From a bacterium (GTDB taxonomy: Bacteria; Armatimonadota; JACIXR01): 64,000 nucleotides of DNA. The stretch is from contig JACIXR010000003.1 in NCBI GenBank assembly GCA_014360495.1, positions 205,247 through 269,246 on the forward strand, read 5' to 3'. The notes beneath the pieces were generated by a model, which ran no database searches, was not told the origin of the DNA, and worked only from the letters and a program-made list of their open reading frames with translations. Below, piece by piece: positions 60,019 through 64,000 of this stretch; within the stretch, counting starts at the first letter, position 1, and each line of letters opens with the position of its first letter. The position numbers were made by a program, and so were the translations under genes.

Positions 60019-61464
60019 ATGTTTAGACCACCTTATTCAAAGATTCTCTTTGCTATTTTCTCCTCAATTCTATTATCATTTGCACAGAAAGGAGATGAGA
60101 CGAAAGTGAGGATTGATTTAACGAACATCATCGGGGAGATAAACCCCAACATCTACGGTCATTTCATTGAGCACTTGGATAAATGCATCTATGGAGGGAT
60201 TTGGAAGGGAAACGATTTCAACTACAAGGTCATAGATTTAATAAAGGGGCTGAATCCTCCCATAATGCGCTGGCCTGGGGGAAATTTCGCCTCCGGCTAT
60301 CATTGGATGGATGGAATCGGACCTATTGAAAATAGACCAAAGAAATACGACCTCGCCTGGCGCACCACCGACCCCAACACCTTTGGAACAGATGAATTCA
60401 TCAAGCTCTGTAGAATGGTCAATTGCGAACCCTATATATGTGTCAATATGGGCTCTGGAACAGCAGAGGAAGCAGCTAATTGGGTTGAATATTGCAATCT
60501 CCCTGCGGGAGCATCCTATTACGCCGACTTAAGGGTTAAAAATGGCAACGAACAGCCCTACGGCGTGAAATATTGGGGATTGGGAAACGAGGTCTATGGC
60601 GATTGGCAAATAGGTCACACCGATGCCCATACCTATGCCCTCAACGCAAGGGAGTTCTCAAAGAGGATGAAATGGGTGGACCCATCAATTAAGACAATAG
60701 CGGTGGGATGCGATGACCCTCAATGGAACTGGGAGGTATTGAGAATCGCCGGTCCCTACATAGATTATATCTCTCTTCACGAGTATTACGACCATCCCGA
60801 TTATTACGAGAGAGTTGCCTCCCCTCTGGCTGCCGAGAGAAGCCTCAAGAGATTAGCGGCGACCATTCTCGCAGCAACGGGAGACAACAGGATAAAGATT
60901 GCCTTTGACGAGTGGAATTTATGGCGTCCCCATGGTTTGGTTTCCGCCCTCTTCTCCGCCGGTATATTCAATGGCCTCCACAGACTCTGCAAGGATGTCC
61001 ACATCGCCTGCCTTGCTCAACTGGTAAATGTCTTACCTTTGATAGTCGCTGATGAAAAGGGCGAAAGACCTACTCCCTCCTACTTCGTCTTCCAACTCTA
61101 CCGCCAACACGCCGGTCCCCTCGCTTTGAGAGTTGATGTGGTTGGTGAAAGCTATACATCCCGTGCTTGGGGAGGAGAGATACAGGTTCCATTTGTAGAT
61201 GTCTCCGCTACTTTAGATAAAAGCTCGGCTAAATTGACGATTTTCATCCTAAATAGAGATAAAGAGAAAAGCAGGGATTGCGAGATAAAGATTAGGGATT
61301 GGCAGGGGAAAGCGGAGGGACAGGTTTGGGAGCTTAATGGGAAGGATGTAGAAAGCGATGAGGTAGAAGTCAAAGAAAAAGGCAAAATCACCATTACACC
61401 TACCTTCAAATATACCGCTCCCGCCCACTCCCTCACGGTTATAGAATGTAAGCTGAACCTCTGA
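60019..61464 (+). CDS. secreted GH51 alpha-L-arabinofuranosidase
   Basis: 481 residues. A signal peptide (YSKILFAIFSSILLSFAQ), unusual for GH51. FIEHLDKCIYGGIW, NPPIMRWPGGNFASGYHW, acid/base Glu in WGLGNEVYGDWQIGH and nucleophile Glu in IAFDEWNLWRPHG give a complete active site. The C-terminal beta-sandwich is normal. Releases arabinofuranose from arabinan, arabinoxylan or arabinogalactan. AAAGGAGGTG precedes the ATG. Confidence 0.92.
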   Translation: MFRPPYSKILFAIFSSILLSFAQKGDETKVRIDLTNIIGEINPNIYGHFIEHLDKCIYGGIWKGNDFNYKVIDLIKGLNPPIMRWPGGNFASGYHWMDGIGPIENRPKKYDLAWRTTDPNTFGTDEFIKLCRMVNCEPYICVNMGSGTAEEAANWVEYCNLPAGASYYADLRVKNGNEQPYGVKYWGLGNEVYGDWQIGHTDAHTYALNAREFSKRMKWVDPSIKTIAVGCDDPQWNWEVLRIAGPYIDYISLHEYYDHPDYYERVASPLAAERSLKRLAATILAATGDNRIKIAFDEWNLWRPHGLVSALFSAGIFNGLHRLCKDVHIACLAQLVNVLPLIVADEKGERPTPSYFVFQLYRQHAGPLALRVDVVGESYTSRAWGGEIQVPFVDVSATLDKSSAKLTIFILNRDKEKSRDCEIKIRDWQGKAEGQVWELNGKDVESDEVEVKEKGKITITPTFKYTAPAHSLTVIECKLNL

Positions 61465-61487
61465 GCAGAAATTTAGTGAGCATCAAC

Positions 61488-63557
61488 ATGAGATGGATTC
61501 CCCTGGTTTTCGTCTTCGCCTTCCTCCTTTTGGGGATGGATAAAGAAGCGAAGAAAAGCGAGCTCCTTTTTTCGTTTGAAAACGAAAAAGAACTCCAGTT
61601 CATAATCGGGGCACCTCACCAAATCTCTTCAGAGCATGCCACACAAGGAAACAAAAGCCTTAAAATAGAGCTTTCGTCAGACAACCCTTATTTCACACTC
61701 ACCGCAAAGGAAAAACCCTTTAATTTTCAAGATTTTGACAAGCTAAGGCTTGATGTGTATAGAGAGGGGAAGCCGATAACGATTAACTTGCGCATATTTG
61801 ACAAAGCTGGCAATCGCTACAATTGCTGGTATTATCTACTTCGTCCCGGCTTCAATGTCGTTGAATATTCAATCTGGGGGATGAGTTCTTCCCTAAATAT
61901 TTCCCAGATAAGGGAATTGACTTTCTATTCTGAAGAGCCAAGCGGAACGCTTTTTATTGACAATATTCGCCTCGTGAGCGGAGAAGAGGATGACAGCTGG
62001 CTCATCCCCAAAACACCTCCTAAACCCCTCCTCCAAACACCCGGGAACATGATAAAGAACGGAGATTTTGAGCTCGGTCTTCTTTATTGGGGCTCCTGGG
62101 GGCAATGGGATGGTGGCGAATACATTTTCGGGAGCGGTATAGGAGAAGACGCCTTCTCCGGTCGAGCATCAGCAGCGATAATATGCCAGAAGATAGGAAG
62201 GGGTGGAATTTATACATCGCCCTCCGCATTCTTCACCTTGAAGCCAGGAAACTATAAACTAACTTTTCATGCAAAAGGAAAGGGAGAAGGAGTGCGGATG
62301 TTCTGGATATTTCTCAAAATGCGGGAAGATGGAGTCAGCCTTGATGAAGCTATAACGGAAAATGCCCGTTCCGAAAGATTTGATGTTCCTTCTCAATGGA
62401 CTAAATATGAATACGATGTAAAGGTCGTCAAAGAGATTGGTCCCCTTGCCCTGTATTTCTTCAATGTGGGAGACGGCACTCTATTCATAGATGGAGTTTC
62501 GCTCATAAGGGAAGGAGAAAAGCCCACAGAAGAGAAAATTACCCTAAAGAGAAAACCTAACAAGGTGGAAATTAAAGAGGGACGCGTCTTTTTAAATGGC
62601 AAACCCTTCTTTCCCCTCGGCTTCTATAACGCCGAGCCTGAGGCTTTAAAGGACACTGGTTTTAATCTGATTTGCCGAGACCCAGGACCAGGCATACCTG
62701 GGAGGGATTTTCTTGACCGCTGTGAGAAAAACGGTATTTTCGTATCCGTTAATTTAGAGGGAGTTTTAAGAGCCCATCTCCCCTGGCAGGTTCCGGAAGC
62801 CATAAAACCCCTTATGGACCATCCCGCCGTTTTCGCCTGGTATACCTGCGATGAACCAGACCATTCAAAATGGAATGTTCCACCTCCAGAGATGCGTTTA
62901 GCTACCCGATTAATCCATAAAGTTGACCCCAATCATCCCACTTGGACAGTAGTAATGCCTTGGGCTGATAGCAACATTTATCAATATGCGGACACAGTGG
63001 ATATAATCGCAACCGATATCTACCCTATAATGGATGTCCATAGGGAGGTTATAAGGGTGGGGCAAGCTACAGATGTTTTGCGAAGAGCTGTAAAATGGCA
63101 AAGACCGGTATTTATAGTGACTGAATCATCAGCCCAGGCAACACCGGGAGAGGAATATGTTATGACATATCTTGCCATTACTCATGGTGCGAATGGCATC
63201 CTCTATTGGAACTACGAAGACGCAAGGCGAAATCCTCTCATCTGGGAAACGATGCTAAGAATTGGAAAGGAGATAAAGGCATTAACCCCCATTCTAACCG
63301 CATCAGATAGCAATAAGACGATAGAAGTGAATAACAAAAACATCCACATTCTCTTGAAAGAATATAAAGGCAAATACTACCTCATTTCCATAAACGCAAG
63401 CAGGGAATCGCAGAGCGATGTTAAGATTCTTTTGCCCTTCTTGAAAGGGCAAAAGAAAGGGAAAGTGTGGTTTGAGGAACGAGAGGTAAAAGTGGAAGAT
63501 GGCGTTTTGAGGGATTCCTTCAGGGGATACGAGAGACACATATACGAGATTTTTTGA
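61488..63557 (+). CDS. secreted clan GH-A protein with CBM-like N-terminus
   Basis: About 689 residues from ATG 61488, with signal peptide RWIPLVFVFAFLLLGM. Residues 30-170 and 180-340 are two jelly-roll modules (LRLDVYREGKPITINLRIFD, NMIKNGDFELGLLYWGSW). The barrel (from about 360) opens RVFLNGKPFFPLGFYN, with FAWYTCDEPDHSKW (candidate acid/base Glu) and VFIVTESSAQATPGEE (candidate nucleophile). Family cannot be named; resembles GH2/GH5-type catalytic domains lacking the rest. The frame extends to a GTG at 61476 without a ribosome site. Confidence 0.75.
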   Translation: MRWIPLVFVFAFLLLGMDKEAKKSELLFSFENEKELQFIIGAPHQISSEHATQGNKSLKIELSSDNPYFTLTAKEKPFNFQDFDKLRLDVYREGKPITINLRIFDKAGNRYNCWYYLLRPGFNVVEYSIWGMSSSLNISQIRELTFYSEEPSGTLFIDNIRLVSGEEDDSWLIPKTPPKPLLQTPGNMIKNGDFELGLLYWGSWGQWDGGEYIFGSGIGEDAFSGRASAAIICQKIGRGGIYTSPSAFFTLKPGNYKLTFHAKGKGEGVRMFWIFLKMREDGVSLDEAITENARSERFDVPSQWTKYEYDVKVVKEIGPLALYFFNVGDGTLFIDGVSLIREGEKPTEEKITLKRKPNKVEIKEGRVFLNGKPFFPLGFYNAEPEALKDTGFNLICRDPGPGIPGRDFLDRCEKNGIFVSVNLEGVLRAHLPWQVPEAIKPLMDHPAVFAWYTCDEPDHSKWNVPPPEMRLATRLIHKVDPNHPTWTVVMPWADSNIYQYADTVDIIATDIYPIMDVHREVIRVGQATDVLRRAVKWQRPVFIVTESSAQATPGEEYVMTYLAITHGANGILYWNYEDARRNPLIWETMLRIGKEIKALTPILTASDSNKTIEVNNKNIHILLKEYKGKYYLISINASRESQSDVKILLPFLKGQKKGKVWFEEREVKVEDGVLRDSFRGYERHIYEIF

Positions 63558-63632
63558 AAGTGAACAAAATCATTGTCCATTTCGTCTAAATATATGATAT
63601 ATCAAAAAACTTAAAAGAAAGGAGGGATGAAG

Positions 63633-63944
63633 ATGAAGCGCTGGGCAGTTTATGGAGCTTTGTTGGCTGTGCTCCTCGCCATCGGGGTTCTCGCCATTAC
63701 CCATGCCCTCGCCCAACCTGCCCAACAGCAACCCCGGATGCCGATGATGCCTATGCTCAGCGGGACAGCGATGACAGCTAATGCCGACTATGTTTACATC
63801 GTTTGGATGGGCACTCTCTACCAGTTCGATGCCAAGACGCTCCAGCAGAAAAACAAAGTCGAGCTGCCACGCCCAGAGATGCCGCGTATGGGTGGCGGTC
63901 AATTTGGACCCGGCGGTGGTCAGTTTGGACCAGGCAGACAGTAG
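63633..63944 (+). CDS. small exported Gly/Pro-rich protein
   Basis: 103 residues from ATG 63633, six bases after GGAGGG (an ATG at 63627 is too close). Signal peptide WAVYGALLAVLLAIGVLAI with AxA cleavage after THALA. The mature part is rich in Pro, Met, Gln and Gly (PMMPMLSGTAM, then GGGQFGPGGGQFGPGRQ). The middle, ANADYVYIVWMGTLYQFDAK, resembles one propeller strand-turn of the kind found in larger secreted proteins of this lineage. Function unknown. It ends close to a further possible start at 63968. Confidence 0.7.
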   Translation: MKRWAVYGALLAVLLAIGVLAITHALAQPAQQQPRMPMMPMLSGTAMTANADYVYIVWMGTLYQFDAKTLQQKNKVELPRPEMPRMGGGQFGPGGGQFGPGRQ

Positions 63945-63967
63945 CGAGTTAAGAAGAGGAGCATAAT

Positions 63968-64000
63968 ATGGGTGGGCAGATTGCCGATGTCGGCAATATG
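63968..64000 (+). CDS. possible gene start, cut by window end
   Basis: ATG at 63968 follows AGAGGAG at good spacing and opens MGGQIADVGNM before the window ends. Eleven codons are too few to judge. Confidence 0.3.
   Translation, partial: MGGQIADVGNM

Overview
The window looks like chromosomal DNA of a moderately AT-rich, probably free-living bacterium from an Armatimonadota-like lineage. This placement is inference. It rests on the mix of very large secreted glycosidases, permuted SpoIVB-type S55 proteins, DUF6785-type membrane proteins, DUF1638, DUF5317, FAD-dependent oxidoreductases of the PF12831 type and a long (Bacillus-like) SRP RNA. Shine-Dalgarno sites of the AGGAGG type are common. 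Several genes instead appear to be transcribed without a leader from TTGACN-16/17-TATAAT promoters. No CRISPR array, prophage or complete insertion sequence was seen.

Layout. 1-7 kb (mostly minus strand): the prs start, glmU, a badly decayed plus-strand membrane-protein gene, tRNA-Gln and a nuoABCD block. 6.5-13 kb (minus): a small membrane protein, a shortened CorA, a large sigma-54-activator-like ATPase that lacks the GAFTGA loop, a GT39 glycosyltransferase, DUF5317 and DUF1638. 13-31.9 kb: large secreted proteins (a glycosidase with a discoidin domain, a GH31, an S55/propeller fusion, a ThuA-like/PHP-like fusion), a DUF6785 permease-like protein, an orphan arsR with a near-perfect palindromic operator, and remnants of an ABC ATPase and other genes. 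31.9-39 kb (minus): an apparent operon from a TaqI-type restriction-modification pair through an FAD oxidoreductase, a C45 hydrolase and PTS EIIA to deoC and recO. 39-44.3 kb (plus): SRP RNA, a sialidase-like protein, a sugar isomerase/epimerase, a Gfo/Idh/MocA dehydrogenase, a tautomerase and dnaX. 44.6-64 kb (plus): rhamnulokinase, a Dph6-like ATPase, GH4, GH39-like, GH42-like, NamZ-like, a RecU-like nuclease, two TPR proteins, QueH, GH51 and another clan GH-A protein.

How it fits together. The secreted GH31, GH42-like, GH39-like and GH51 enzymes, with rhamnulokinase, GH4 and the isomerase/dehydrogenase pair, suggest use of plant- or EPS-derived heteropolysaccharide rich in arabinose, rhamnose and galactose. 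Housekeeping genes (glmU, nuoABCD, recO, dnaX, SRP RNA, tRNA-Gln, queH) are scattered among the accessory genes rather than grouped.

The most unusual signals are these: a dnaX frame with no AUG/GUG/UUG upstream of its conserved N-terminus; an M.TaqI-like methylase that has lost its catalytic NPPY segment beside a shortened TaqI-like nuclease; a CorA with two matched in-frame deletions; a GAFTGA-less bEBP-like ATPase with its own promoter; recurrent leaderless promoters; and two families of dispersed non-coding repeats.
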